This document shows positions 16,431-24,417 of a stretch of 64,000 bases of DNA, piece after piece. Both the position numbers and the translations under genes were made by a program. Below the pieces are notes generated by a model that saw nothing but the letters and a program-made list of their open reading frames with translations, had not been told where the DNA came from and made no database searches. This DNA is from Allopusillimonas ginsengisoli (GTDB lineage Bacteria; Pseudomonadota; Gammaproteobacteria; Burkholderiales; Burkholderiaceae_B): assembly GCF_004153455.1 (NCBI RefSeq), contig NZ_SDQE01000001.1, positions 248,001-312,000 of the forward strand. The letters are read 5' to 3'. Each line of letters begins with the position of its first letter. Within the stretch, counting starts at the first letter, position 1.

Positions 16431-17114
16431 CTAGCCCGATGTTTTTACTGCAGTCGATCCATCAGTCAATGCTAAATCAGGAATACTGACAACGACCAGC
16501 GCCTTTGCAGGCCGTTTGCCAAGCGATCTGGACCTATGCGGAATTGACGCATTGAAATAAAGCGAATCGCCAGCTTCAAGGCGAACCACACGTTCCGCAA
16601 ATATCACTTCCATAACGCCGGACACCAGAAAAATCAATTCTTCGCCAGCATGCCCGGCCAGCTCCGTTTTCTCGTCGACTATTGAAGGCGGCGACATGAT
16701 GAAGGGTGCCATGGCTTTTCTGGTTCGGGTTGCCGCAATGGCCTCGTATACATACCCCTCTCTTTCGTTCGAGCGCGTAAAGGGCACACGATCCTGCGCT
16801 TTCACCAAAACAATATCGTCATCCTCGGCGGTTTCCCCGATCAGTTGTTCAGCGCTTCGGCCCAGCGCCTGTCCGAGTTTCAGCAATGTGCCAATGGTAG
16901 GAGACGACAAGCCGCGCTCGAGCTTGGAGAGGTAGCTTTTGCTGATGTCCGCACGCGCCGCCACCTGCTCGAGGCTGAGCCCATTTAGCTTGCGAAACGA
17001 AGACAGCCGTTCGCCGAGAAGATTATTTTCATGCACTTTACTGCCTCTTCTATCTGCCGCTTTGACTGGCCGACCCTCAGACGGTGAGAGGTGTGTCTGT
17101 ACTGAATCACTCAT
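16431..17114 (-). CDS. XRE-family transcriptional regulator with C-terminal cupin
   Basis: A 227-residue regulator. An N-terminal Cro/CI-type HTH spans about 33-92 (LSSFRKLNGLSLEQVAARADISKSYLSKLERG), and a cupin sensor spans about 150-216 (GEELIFLVSGVMEVIFAERVVRLEAGDSLYF). Such proteins sense small ligands such as amino acids, polyamines or organic acids. It is divergent from a Bug receptor-aldolase pair, with ATGACAC-type operator candidates between them, including one next to its own start. The substrate of the Bug receptor is the likely inducer family, which is inference. Confidence 0.9.
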   Translation of the reverse strand: MSDSVQTHLSPSEGRPVKAADRRGSKVHENNLLGERLSSFRKLNGLSLEQVAARADISKSYLSKLERGLSSPTIGTLLKLGQALGRSAEQLIGETAEDDDIVLVKAQDRVPFTRSNEREGYVYEAIAATRTRKAMAPFIMSPPSIVDEKTELAGHAGEELIFLVSGVMEVIFAERVVRLEAGDSLYFNASIPHRSRSLGKRPAKALVVVSIPDLALTDGSTAVKTSG

Positions 17115-17226
17115 AAATAGTTGTCATCCTTTGCTCCCCATTGTAGAGCATCGGATTTGCCCACAGTATTCCCTCCCCCTCTTAAATGACACCCATTTCC
17201 CTCATTGAGCATATTCTATTGCCTAT

Positions 17227-17244
17227 ATGACACATCAGTGTCAT
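17227..17244. promoter_or_regulatory. Palindromic operator candidate for the XRE-cupin regulator
   Basis: ATGACAC (17227-17233), a 4-base spacer ATCA, then GTGTCAT (17238-17244): a perfect 7+7 inverted repeat in the 178-base gap between the divergent regulator and the Bug receptor. A further ATGACAC is at 17186-17192 and a one-mismatch copy on the other strand (GTTGTCAT) is at 17120-17127, beside the regulator start. Repetition of one half-site across the shared promoter region supports operator function; regulator identity is inferred from adjacency. Confidence 0.65.
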
Positions 17245-17292
17245 ACTGTTCACGCAAGTATCGAGAAAATCCATCCCCAGGAGACAAACCCA

Positions 17293-18276
17293 ATGAAGAT
17301 ACTCAAGCAATGGCTGCGCATATTGGCCCGCTCAGCTGCAATATGTACTCTCTGGTCGTCATCGGCGCTCGCTGCTTATCCATCCAGCCCCATTACACTG
17401 ATTGTTCCGTTCGGAGCCGGGGGCATTACAGACCTTGTGGCCAGAGCAACCGCCAAGGTGCTTGAAGAGCAGTTAGGCGAAACGATCATCGTTGACAATC
17501 GGCCAGGCGCAGGCGGCAACATCGCAGCCGAACGCCTGAAACACTCGAAGCCAGATGGTCATACCCTGATGTTCACCTCGATCGGCGTTCTCGCTGTCAA
17601 TCCACATACCGGTGCCGGGGTAACTTTCGATAGCCTCAACGACTTCACCTATATCTCCACGGTGGCATCGACCCCTCATGTGATCGTCGTGAATCCCGCG
17701 GTCAAAGCAAAATCATTGAAGGAATTGATTGAACTGACCCTAGGCAAACCGGAGAGCATCAGTTTTGGTACCGCGGGTATTGGCAGTTCCCCATATCAGG
17801 GTATGACGATTATGCAGGAATCCACCGGCGTCAAGTTTCTGCACGTACCGTTCAAAAGTGGCGCAGAGTCGGTGACAAGCGTTGTTGGCCATCAGGTAGA
17901 GATGACGTTCGAAGCCACCCCTGTCGTCATGCCGTTCGTACAAGCTGGAAAACTGCGTGCGCTGGCGCTCGCAAATTCAAAGCGGATAGATGGTGCCCCT
18001 GATCTCCCCTCCACTGCTGAACTGGGGTATCCCGATATACTTTCTGCCTCAATCTCCGGATTGATAGGGCCGGCCGGCCTGCCGAAATCTGTGGTTGACA
18101 AGCTCAATCAGGCCACCCAAAAAGCGTTGAAGAACCAGCACTACATCACCTTATTGTCGGAACAGGGAACGGCAACAGAAAGCTCGACCCCTGAAGAATT
18201 CCGGTCTGCCGTGTCCGCCGAGTATGACAAATGGGAGGAAATCATGGCCAAGCTGCAGACACAGGCTAAACACTAA
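17293..18276 (+). CDS. Bug/TctC-family periplasmic solute-binding protein
   Basis: A 327-residue receptor of the tripartite tricarboxylate transporter family. The signal peptide ends near SSSALAAYP. The family N-terminus PITLIVPFGAGGITDLVARA is followed by NRPGAGGNIAAERLKHSKPDG and by a conserved PVVMPFVQAGKLRALALANSKR stretch. These proteins bind carboxylates and related organic acids. The start at 17293 has CAGGAG eight bases upstream. No TctA/TctB membrane genes are adjacent; orphan Bug proteins are common in Alcaligenaceae. It is followed after 31 bases by a class II aldolase, suggesting uptake and breakdown of one carboxylic acid or sugar acid. Confidence 0.93.
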   Translation: MKILKQWLRILARSAAICTLWSSSALAAYPSSPITLIVPFGAGGITDLVARATAKVLEEQLGETIIVDNRPGAGGNIAAERLKHSKPDGHTLMFTSIGVLAVNPHTGAGVTFDSLNDFTYISTVASTPHVIVVNPAVKAKSLKELIELTLGKPESISFGTAGIGSSPYQGMTIMQESTGVKFLHVPFKSGAESVTSVVGHQVEMTFEATPVVMPFVQAGKLRALALANSKRIDGAPDLPSTAELGYPDILSASISGLIGPAGLPKSVVDKLNQATQKALKNQHYITLLSEQGTATESSTPEEFRSAVSAEYDKWEEIMAKLQTQAKH

Positions 18277-18307
18277 TCGCAATTTTGAAACGCAACAGGA
18301 GCAAACA

Positions 18308-19087
18308 ATGGCAGTAGATACCATGCGGCTTGGCAAGTCTGAGATTGTCAATTCCGCCCTCAAGAACATGGAAACCAGCCTGCGGGCTGAAAAAATGTCC
18401 ACGCGCGACGCGGTCGCGCAGACGTGCAGAACCTTGTTCGCTTTCGGACACGATTCAGGCCTGTCCGGCCAGATCACTGCCAGGGCGGAGCAACCCGGTA
18501 CCTATTGGACGCAACGTCTTGGCTTGGGATTCGACGAAATCACCACTGAGAACATGTTGTTGATTGATGAAGACCTGAACGTGCTGCAGGGGGAAGGCAT
18601 GGCGAACCCCGCCAATCGGTTTCATTCCTGGCTATATCGTTCACGGCCTGACGTGCAGTGCATTGTTCATTCCCATGCCCCCCATGTCTCTGCCCTTTCG
18701 ATGCTTGAAGTGCCTCTTGAAATAGCGCACATGGACACCTGCGTTCTGTATGGCCAATGCGCCTTTCTTGAAAAATGGCCCGGCATACCCGTGGGCAACG
18801 AAGAAGGTGAACTCATCTCTACGGCGCTGGCAGACAAGAAAGCCATTCTGCTGGCGCATCACGGGCTGTTGGTGGCGGGAGCCAGTGTTGAAGAAGCGTG
18901 TGTCATCGGCGTGATGTTCGAACGTGCGGCGCGCTTGCAGCTCATGGCCATGGCGGCCGGCACCATACAGCCGATTGCGCCAGAGCTTGGCCACGAGGCC
19001 CAGCGGTGGGTCAATACCCCTCGCCGCACTGACGCGACTTTTGCCTATTATGCCCGCAGGGCAGAGAAAATATTGCATCCCTTCTGA
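18308..19087 (+). CDS. Class II aldolase/adducin-family protein
   Basis: A 259-residue member of the class II aldolase/adducin fold, which includes zinc-dependent fuculose- and rhamnulose-phosphate aldolases and several carboxylate lyases. Metal-ligand histidines are visible in CIVHSHAPH (121 and 123) and LLAHHGLLV (184-185). The start at 18308 follows AGGAG. It forms a unit with the upstream Bug receptor under the XRE-cupin regulator. A stem-loop at 19224-19260 probably ends the transcript. The true substrate is unknown. Confidence 0.9.
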   Translation: MAVDTMRLGKSEIVNSALKNMETSLRAEKMSTRDAVAQTCRTLFAFGHDSGLSGQITARAEQPGTYWTQRLGLGFDEITTENMLLIDEDLNVLQGEGMANPANRFHSWLYRSRPDVQCIVHSHAPHVSALSMLEVPLEIAHMDTCVLYGQCAFLEKWPGIPVGNEEGELISTALADKKAILLAHHGLLVAGASVEEACVIGVMFERAARLQLMAMAAGTIQPIAPELGHEAQRWVNTPRRTDATFAYYARRAEKILHPF

Positions 19088-19223
19088 CAAGCAGGTAAGG
19101 CAGGTCAGCGGCACATCCGCGCGTGGACAGAGCCTATGGCGTTAGGCCTGCTTTGAAACCGACAGGCAAGCGCTGGAACGAATACAGACCGTAAGCCCAC
19201 TGAAATTGAAATCAAAGGCCAAA

Positions 19224-19260
19224 AAGAATCGCCGGGACTCTAAGAGCCCCGGCGATTCTT
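19224..19260. terminator. Strong stem-loop, probable intrinsic terminator
   Basis: AAGAATCGCCGGG (19224-19236) pairs perfectly with CCCGGCGATTCTT (19248-19260) around an 11-base loop. The run is T-rich just after on the plus strand (TTCTTGTTCT), and five A precede it, so the minus-strand copy ends in TTTTT. It fits a terminator for the aldolase operon, possibly acting both ways. Confidence 0.7.
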
Positions 19261-19264
19261 GTTC

Positions 19265-19278
19265 TGGCGGAGACGGAG
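19265..19278. repeat. 14-bp copy of the tRNA-Ser 3' end (attachment-site-like direct repeat)
   Basis: TGGCGGAGACGGAG at 19265-19278 is identical to 20158-20171, the 3' end (with encoded CCA) of the tRNA-Ser gene. The two copies are direct repeats 893 bases apart and bracket the HicB-like gene. Duplication of a tRNA 3' end is the classical scar of integration by a tyrosine recombinase. Confidence 0.68.
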
Positions 19279-19333
19279 TCTGCCCAGCCCTGCTCCGCTC
19301 AAGTCCGGCTGCGCAACCCCTTGTATATATTAG

Positions 19334-19347
19334 GTTTTACGTAAAAC
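19334..19347. promoter_or_regulatory. Perfect 14-bp palindrome upstream of the HicB-like gene
   Basis: GTTTTACGTAAAAC is fully self-complementary and lies 134 bases before the HicB-like ATG, in an AT-rich stretch with TTGTATATAT just upstream. HicB proteins are DNA-binding autoregulators, so this is a candidate operator; the assignment is inference. Confidence 0.5.
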
Positions 19348-19481
19348 TTACCCCGGCACACTCGTTTATTTGCAATAAGAGTTGCGAGGCTGGGCAAAGA
19401 CCTAGGGCTGAAGTAAATCGCAGGAAGCTCGAAAGCGTGTCCCTACTCTCGCCGTAGAGCATCCCCTATCACGAGGACATC

Positions 19482-19895
19482 ATGTTTATATATCACTACA
19501 CCTTGACTCCAGATGACAACAACACTTTCCTCATTCAATTTCCAGATATTCCCGAGGCAGCTGCTGTCGCCGAGTCTGCGCAAGACGCTCCAGAGCAGGC
19601 CGCCGAAGGGTTAGAGGCCGCGCTACAGCTATATATCGATGCACGGCGCCCTATTCCAGAAATGCGCTACGCTGGTGGCGATGGAATTACGCTCAAAGCG
19701 TCGGCCACCGCAAAATTGCTGCTTTCTGACGCTATGGTGTCTCAAGGGGTGCGCAAAGCAGACCTTGCCCGCATACTTGAAATTCACCCCCCACAAGTCG
19801 ATAGACTGCTGGATCTCGGCCATTCCTCAAAGATAGAAATGGTGGAAGATGCACTTTCCGCCCTCGGGGAAAAGCTACTTGTTTCGCTCGCGTAA
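19482..19895 (+). CDS. HicB-like antitoxin with C-terminal HTH, no HicA partner seen
   Basis: A 137-residue protein. The N-terminal half has the HicB partial RNase-H-like pattern (FIYHYTLTPDD, FLIQFPDIPEAAAVAESAQDAPEQAAEGLEAAL). The C-terminal half has an HTH-like stretch (LLLSDAMVSQGVRKADLARILEIHPPQVDRLLDL). HicB neutralises the mRNA-cutting HicA toxin and represses its own operon. I searched both sides for a ~60-residue HicA in all three forward frames between 19300 and 19481 and found none. It sits between the tRNA-Ser 3' end and its 14-bp copy. Confidence 0.82.
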   Translation: MFIYHYTLTPDDNNTFLIQFPDIPEAAAVAESAQDAPEQAAEGLEAALQLYIDARRPIPEMRYAGGDGITLKASATAKLLLSDAMVSQGVRKADLARILEIHPPQVDRLLDLGHSSKIEMVEDALSALGEKLLVSLA

Positions 19896-20084
19896 AGCAA
19901 AAATCCCCGATGCCGGAATTCCGATATCGGGACAGGGGGCAGTCCTATCCGGACACAGGTACGGATCAGACCACATTCAAGCGCCGCAAAGTGGGTGACC
20001 TTAAATCCGACCATATGCCTACGCGCGCTGTGTGCTGTACCGTTCTATACGGTTGTGTCGCGTTAGATATTGATGCAAAGAAAA

Positions 20085-20121
20085 CCCGCCAAAACCATGT
20101 TCTTACACGATTGTTGGCGGG
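20085..20121 (-). terminator. Stem-loop downstream of tRNA-Ser
   Basis: CCCGCCAA (20085-20092) pairs with TTGGCGGG (20114-20121). On the minus strand, the transcript direction of the tRNA, the hairpin is followed by TTTTC, consistent with a terminator about 37 bases beyond the tRNA. A second imperfect stem, CCCGAT/ATCGGG around 19907-19931, with TTTTT after it on the same strand, could back it up. Confidence 0.55.
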
Positions 20122-20157
20122 CTGGGTTCGCTACGGTTAAGCAGCGATGGGCATTAA

Positions 20158-20250
20158 TGGCGGAGACGGAGGGATTCGAACCCTCGATACGGGTATAAGC
20201 CGTATGCTCCCTTAGCAGGGGAGTACCTTCAACCACTCGGCCACGTCTCC
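20158..20250 (-). tRNA. tRNA-Ser (anticodon GCT)
   Basis: On the minus strand, GGAGACG (acceptor 5') pairs with CGTCTCC; the D-arm is GTGGCCGAGTGG, the anticodon loop is CTGCTAA with GCT, the long variable arm is CATACGGCTTATACCCGTATC, and the T-arm is GAGGGTTCGAATCCCTC. The terminal GCCA is encoded, at 20158-20161. The length of 93 bases and the long variable arm are typical for serine tRNAs that read AGC/AGU. Confidence 0.97.
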
Positions 20251-20322
20251 AGATAAGTCCGGTATTCTAGCATGAGTTTTTGGTGTTTGAACCAAACAAA
20301 CTCACTTGGCTGAGGTACCGGT

Positions 20323-21591
20323 TTAGATATGTGCGGGGGGCTGTTCCTGGTCCAGGCCAAATGCCTTGTGCAGCGCGCGCACGGCCAGCTCCATGTACTT
20401 GTCGTCAATAATGACGGATGTCTTGATTTCGCTGGTGCTGATCATCTGGATGTTGATGCCCTCTTCCGACAGTGTGCGGAACATCAGGCTGGCAACGCCA
20501 ACGTGGCTGCGCATCCCAATCCCTACGATAGATACCTTGCAGACTTTGTCGTCCGGCACGATCTCGGCGGCACCGACAGCAGGGCCGACCTGATTCTGGA
20601 GCAGCTCAAGCGTGCGGGCGAAATCATTGCGATTGACGGTGAAAGAGAAGTCGGTGGTGCCGCGTACAGACTGATTCTGCACAATGGTGTCGATATCGAT
20701 ATTGGCGGCCGCAACAGGGCCCAGAATAGAGTAAGCCACGCCCGGCGTATCGGGTACCGCCAGCAGGGTTAGCTTGGCTTCGTCGCGACTGAAGGCAATG
20801 CCCGAAACAACGGCTGCTTCCATTTTCTTGTCTTCCTCGAAAGTAATCAGGGTGCCCGAAATCATTTCTTCTTCGAGCGGAATCAGGGGGTCTGTCAGGG
20901 ATGAGAGCACACGCACAGGCACATGGTATTTGCCGGCGAATTCGACAGAGCGTATCTGCAATACCTTGGAGCCCAATGAAGCCATCTCAAGCATTTCTTC
21001 GAACGAAACGACGTTGAGGCGACGGGCTTCCGGCACGACGCGCGGGTCTGTGGTGTACACGCCATCGACATCGGTAAAGATAAGGCATTCATCTGCCTTC
21101 ATCGCGGCTGCAACCGCGACTGCGGAAGTGTCCGAACCGCCCCGCCCCAGTGTCGTGATATGTCCGTCGTCATCGATGCCCTGGAAACCGGTGACAATGA
21201 CAACGCGCCCGGAGTCGAGATCCGCCCGGATGCGGGCATCGTCGATGGAGCGGATGCGTGCCCTGGTATAGGAGGAGTCTGTGCGGACAGGCACTTGCCA
21301 ACCGGTATAGCTGCGGGCGGCAACGCCCTGCGACATAAGCGCCATGGCCAGAAGCGCGCTGCTTGCCTGTTCGCCGGTAGCGGCCAACATGTCGAGCTCC
21401 CGGGAATCGGGCTGCGGCGTGATTTCTTTGGCCAGGCCCAGCAGGCGGTTGGTTTCACCCGACATGGCCGACGGAACCACCACTACTTGGTGTCCGGCCG
21501 CATGCCACTTGGCCACTCGCCGCGCAACATTCTTGATGCGCTCGATGGAGCCCATGGAGGTGCCGCCATATTTATGAACAATCAGGGACAT
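20323..21591 (-). CDS. lysC: Aspartate kinase
   Basis: A 422-residue aspartokinase, which phosphorylates aspartate at the head of the lysine, threonine and methionine pathway. The N-terminus IVHKYGGTSMGS is the kinase signature. The substrate region VVPSAMSGETNRLLGLA follows, and the second block is GRGGSDTSAVAVAAAMKADECLIFTDVDGVYTTDPR near 150-185. Two ACT regulatory domains occupy roughly 265-400 (GIAFSRDEAKLTLLAVPDTPGVAYSILGPV and VCKVSIVGIGMRSHVGVASLMF). The length and tandem ACT match the lysine/threonine-sensitive monofunctional enzymes of betaproteobacteria. Confidence 0.97.
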   Translation of the reverse strand: MSLIVHKYGGTSMGSIERIKNVARRVAKWHAAGHQVVVVPSAMSGETNRLLGLAKEITPQPDSRELDMLAATGEQASSALLAMALMSQGVAARSYTGWQVPVRTDSSYTRARIRSIDDARIRADLDSGRVVIVTGFQGIDDDGHITTLGRGGSDTSAVAVAAAMKADECLIFTDVDGVYTTDPRVVPEARRLNVVSFEEMLEMASLGSKVLQIRSVEFAGKYHVPVRVLSSLTDPLIPLEEEMISGTLITFEEDKKMEAAVVSGIAFSRDEAKLTLLAVPDTPGVAYSILGPVAAANIDIDTIVQNQSVRGTTDFSFTVNRNDFARTLELLQNQVGPAVGAAEIVPDDKVCKVSIVGIGMRSHVGVASLMFRTLSEEGINIQMISTSEIKTSVIIDDKYMELAVRALHKAFGLDQEQPPAHI

Positions 21592-21690
21592 CGTCTACTC
21601 TGCGTTAATGGTTTTACGTGATACAAACATCACCTATCCGCGCTGCACATGCCGTCAAAACCATGAGGCAGATGGGCAAAACGGACTATT

Positions 21691-22737
21691 TTAACGCGTT
21701 TCACAATGCCTGTTCCCAGCTTCGATAGACACCCGGCCGCGCACACACACGATCCAGACCCTTCCGTGCTTGACGCGCATGCTGCGGTCATGCCCCAGCG
21801 CGTGCAGGCCGCGCATCTGGCGCATCAAGTCCTGCAGTCGGGCATCGGTGGGCATGCGAAGGCCGGATTGGCTCAGCCAGTAGCGCAGCACCAGCGCTTG
21901 CCGACCGGCCGACAGGCCGCGCCAGGCCGCCAGCGAAAAGCTGCTGTGATTAGCCGCCGGGGCAAGACTGAGGAAATCATTCTGTGCGACTTCGTCCAGG
22001 ACCTCTCGCGTCTGGGCGCTCTGCCGGGCGTGGCGGGCCAAGATGCCCTGCCAGCCTGACCAGCGTTCATTCAATTGCGGCGCCAGGCGCTCCCGCACCG
22101 CCGCGCGGGTGTAGCGATCATCTGCATTGGTGGGATCCTGCACAGGCGCCCACCCGCTCAACAGCGAAAAATCCTGTGCTGCCCGCAGAATCTGTGCACG
22201 GTCTATGTCCAGCCACGGTCGTATGTAGCCAATATCGCCACGCCAGGACAGCGGGGCCATCGCGGCCAGCCCAGCGGGGCCTGCACCGCGCAACAAGCGC
22301 AATAGCACAGTTTCTGCCTGATCATCCCGATGATGGGCGAGCAGTATGTGCGTCAGGCCAGCTTGAGCTGCCAGTGCGGCAAAGGCTTCGTAACGGGCAT
22401 CGCGCGCCGCTGACTCCATGCCGTCTCGCATGCTCGCCTCAATGCGTACACAACGCGTGTGGCAAGGCAGTTGAAGCAAACGGGCGAGCTGGTGTGCGTG
22501 ATCTTGCCAGGCATCGGCGTGATCCTGCAGGCCGTGATGCACGTGAAAGCAATGCAGTTCAAGCCCCCGCTGACGGGCCAACAATGCCGCATGTACGGCC
22601 AGCATGGCGGAGTCGGCCCCCCCGCTGAGAGCCACCGCCAGGCGGCGAGGCGATTGCGGCAAGGCATGGAGCGCCTTCCCGATGGCCTGCAATAGGGCAG
22701 GCGCTCCAAACTGCTGCCAGAACGAGGGGGCGAGCAT
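21691..22737 (-). CDS. tilS: tRNA(Ile)-lysidine synthase
   Basis: A 348-residue PP-loop ATPase, which attaches lysine to C34 of tRNA-Ile(CAU). The P-loop SGGADSAML is near 38-46, CFHVHHGLQDHADAW follows, and HILLAHHRDDQAETVLLRLLRG lies near 130-151. The enzyme is shorter than the E. coli form (about 430), with a reduced C-terminal region, as in many betaproteobacteria. It lies 21 bases downstream of accA on the same strand, a linkage also seen in E. coli. Confidence 0.95.
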   Translation of the reverse strand: MLAPSFWQQFGAPALLQAIGKALHALPQSPRRLAVALSGGADSAMLAVHAALLARQRGLELHCFHVHHGLQDHADAWQDHAHQLARLLQLPCHTRCVRIEASMRDGMESAARDARYEAFAALAAQAGLTHILLAHHRDDQAETVLLRLLRGAGPAGLAAMAPLSWRGDIGYIRPWLDIDRAQILRAAQDFSLLSGWAPVQDPTNADDRYTRAAVRERLAPQLNERWSGWQGILARHARQSAQTREVLDEVAQNDFLSLAPAANHSSFSLAAWRGLSAGRQALVLRYWLSQSGLRMPTDARLQDLMRQMRGLHALGHDRSMRVKHGRVWIVCVRGRVSIEAGNRHCETR

Positions 22738-22758
22738 CTGCGCCTCAGTGGCAGCAGA

Positions 22759-23721
22759 TTAGTGCACTTCCTGGAAGCGACCGTAGGACATCAGGCGCTG
22801 CAGGCGGTGTTCCAGCAATTGCTCGGACGACATGCCCGACAACTGGCGCAATGAATCGGACAGCGCGCGCCCCAACTGGCGAGCCATCATGGCTGGGTCG
22901 CGATGGGCGCCGCCGACGGGTTCGTTGACGATGCGGTCGATCAGCCCGAGTTCCTTCAGGCGTGGTGCCGTGACTGCCAGCGCCTCAGCCGCAACGGAAG
23001 CCTTGTCTGCTGAGCGCCAGAGTATGGATGCACAACCCTCGGGAGAAATAACGGCATAGGTGGAATACTGCAGCATCATGACCACATCGCCGACGGCAAT
23101 GGCCAGTGCGCCGCCCGAGCCGCCTTCGCCAATGATGGTGACGATGATGGGAACCTTGATTTCGGCCATTGCGTACAGATTGTGACCAATGGCTTCGGAC
23201 TGCCCCCGCTCTTCGGCGCCAATGCCGGGGTAGGCACCCGGGGTGTCGACAAAGGTGAAAATAGGCAACTGAAATTTTTCGGCCAGGCGCATCAAACGCA
23301 AGGCCTTGCGATAGCCTTCGGGGCGTGGCATGCCGAAATTGCGCATGGCCCTTTCCTTGGTGTCCCTGCCTTTTTGATGGCCGATGACCATGCAGGGCAT
23401 GCCATTGAATCGGGCCAGGCCGCCAACGATGGACTGATCGTCCGCATACATGCGGTCGCCGTGCAGCTCATGAAAATCCGTGAACAGTTCGCGCAGGTAA
23501 TCGAGCGTATAGGGGCGCTGCGGATGACGCGCCACAAGTGCCGTTTGCCATGGCGTCAGCTTGGCGTAGATGCTTTTTGCCAGTGCCTGGTTCTTCTGCT
23601 GCAAGCGCCCGACCTCTTCCGAGATGTCGACGGCGGAATCGGTCTGGACGAACCGCAACTCCTCAATTTTGTTCTCGAGCTCAGCCAGTGGCTGTTCAAA
23701 TTCCAGATAGGTATTACGCAT
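22759..23721 (-). CDS. accA: Acetyl-CoA carboxylase carboxyltransferase subunit alpha
   Basis: A 320-residue subunit of acetyl-CoA carboxylase, which transfers the carboxyl group from biotin to acetyl-CoA in fatty-acid synthesis. Family blocks are [18 protein letters not shown] at the start, [49 protein letters not shown] and [17 protein letters not shown]. The length matches AccA. It is grouped with the DNA glycosylase and cysS upstream and tilS downstream. Confidence 0.97.
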   Translation of the reverse strand: MRNTYLEFEQPLAELENKIEELRFVQTDSAVDISEEVGRLQQKNQALAKSIYAKLTPWQTALVARHPQRPYTLDYLRELFTDFHELHGDRMYADDQSIVGGLARFNGMPCMVIGHQKGRDTKERAMRNFGMPRPEGYRKALRLMRLAEKFQLPIFTFVDTPGAYPGIGAEERGQSEAIGHNLYAMAEIKVPIIVTIIGEGGSGGALAIAVGDVVMMLQYSTYAVISPEGCASILWRSADKASVAAEALAVTAPRLKELGLIDRIVNEPVGGAHRDPAMMARQLGRALSDSLRQLSGMSSEQLLEHRLQRLMSYGRFQEVH

Positions 23722-23755
23722 AAGAGCTTGGGTTCCTGATTAAGGCAATGCGTTG

Positions 23756-24403
23756 TCAATAGCGCACACAAGCCGGATCCAGGCTGCGCCAGAGGTACCA
23801 CGTGGCGACAGTTCGCCACGGCGCCCAGGCCTGTGCAACCTCTCGCGCTTCGAAACGCGAAACCGGCTCGCCACTGAAATAGTGTAGCGAAATTGCCTTG
23901 AGCAGACTCAGATCGTCCAGCGGAAGGACATCCGGGCGCTGCAAATTGAAAATAAGAAACATCTCGGCTGTCCAGCGGCCTATGCCCCGGATAGCGCACA
24001 GTTCGGCAATGACTGCCTCGTCGTCCATGGCCCGCCAGGCGGTGGGCTTGACCTTTTTTTCGGCAAAATGGATGGCAAGATCGAGAATGTATTCGGCCTT
24101 GCGCTTGGACAGGCCAGACAGCCGGATGTCGGTCTCGGCCAGGCGGATGACGCAGCGCGGGGTGGGCGTGCGGCCGCACGCCTCGGTAAAACGCGCCCAC
24201 ATGGCATCAGCTGACTTGTTGGAGATCTGCTGGCCCACGATGGCGCGCGCCAGCGTCACGAAAGCGGTACCCGAGGGCGCCAGCCACTCGGTGCGGTGGT
24301 GGGGAATGAGTTTCTTGAGAATGCGGTCGCGGCCCATGAGCTGAGCGGACGCTTCATCCCAGAATCCAGGCTTTTCTTGATCGATGGCAAGACTCTCTGA
24401 CAT
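23756..24403 (-). CDS. DNA-3-methyladenine glycosylase (AlkA-like, HhH-GPD)
   Basis: A 215-residue base-excision enzyme. The helix-hairpin-helix motif is LCAIRGIGRWTAEMFLIF near 132-149, and the catalytic Asp follows in LPLDDLSLL. An N-terminal helical block contains ARAIVGQQISNKSADAMWARF. Such enzymes remove alkylated purines from DNA. There is no iron-sulfur cluster cysteine loop, consistent with the AlkA/MAG branch. The start is the ATG at 24403, preceded by GAGGGAG; the frame extends ten codons further upstream. Only 14 bases separate it from cysS. Confidence 0.9.
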   Translation of the reverse strand: MSESLAIDQEKPGFWDEASAQLMGRDRILKKLIPHHRTEWLAPSGTAFVTLARAIVGQQISNKSADAMWARFTEACGRTPTPRCVIRLAETDIRLSGLSKRKAEYILDLAIHFAEKKVKPTAWRAMDDEAVIAELCAIRGIGRWTAEMFLIFNLQRPDVLPLDDLSLLKAISLHYFSGEPVSRFEAREVAQAWAPWRTVATWYLWRSLDPACVRY

Positions 24404-24417
24404 TACGCTCCCTCGCC

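Noticed and set aside
19300-19481. Possible HicA toxin remnant upstream of the HicB-like gene
   Set aside because: All three forward frames were read; none contains the HicA GSHH or GxHHxF-type core.
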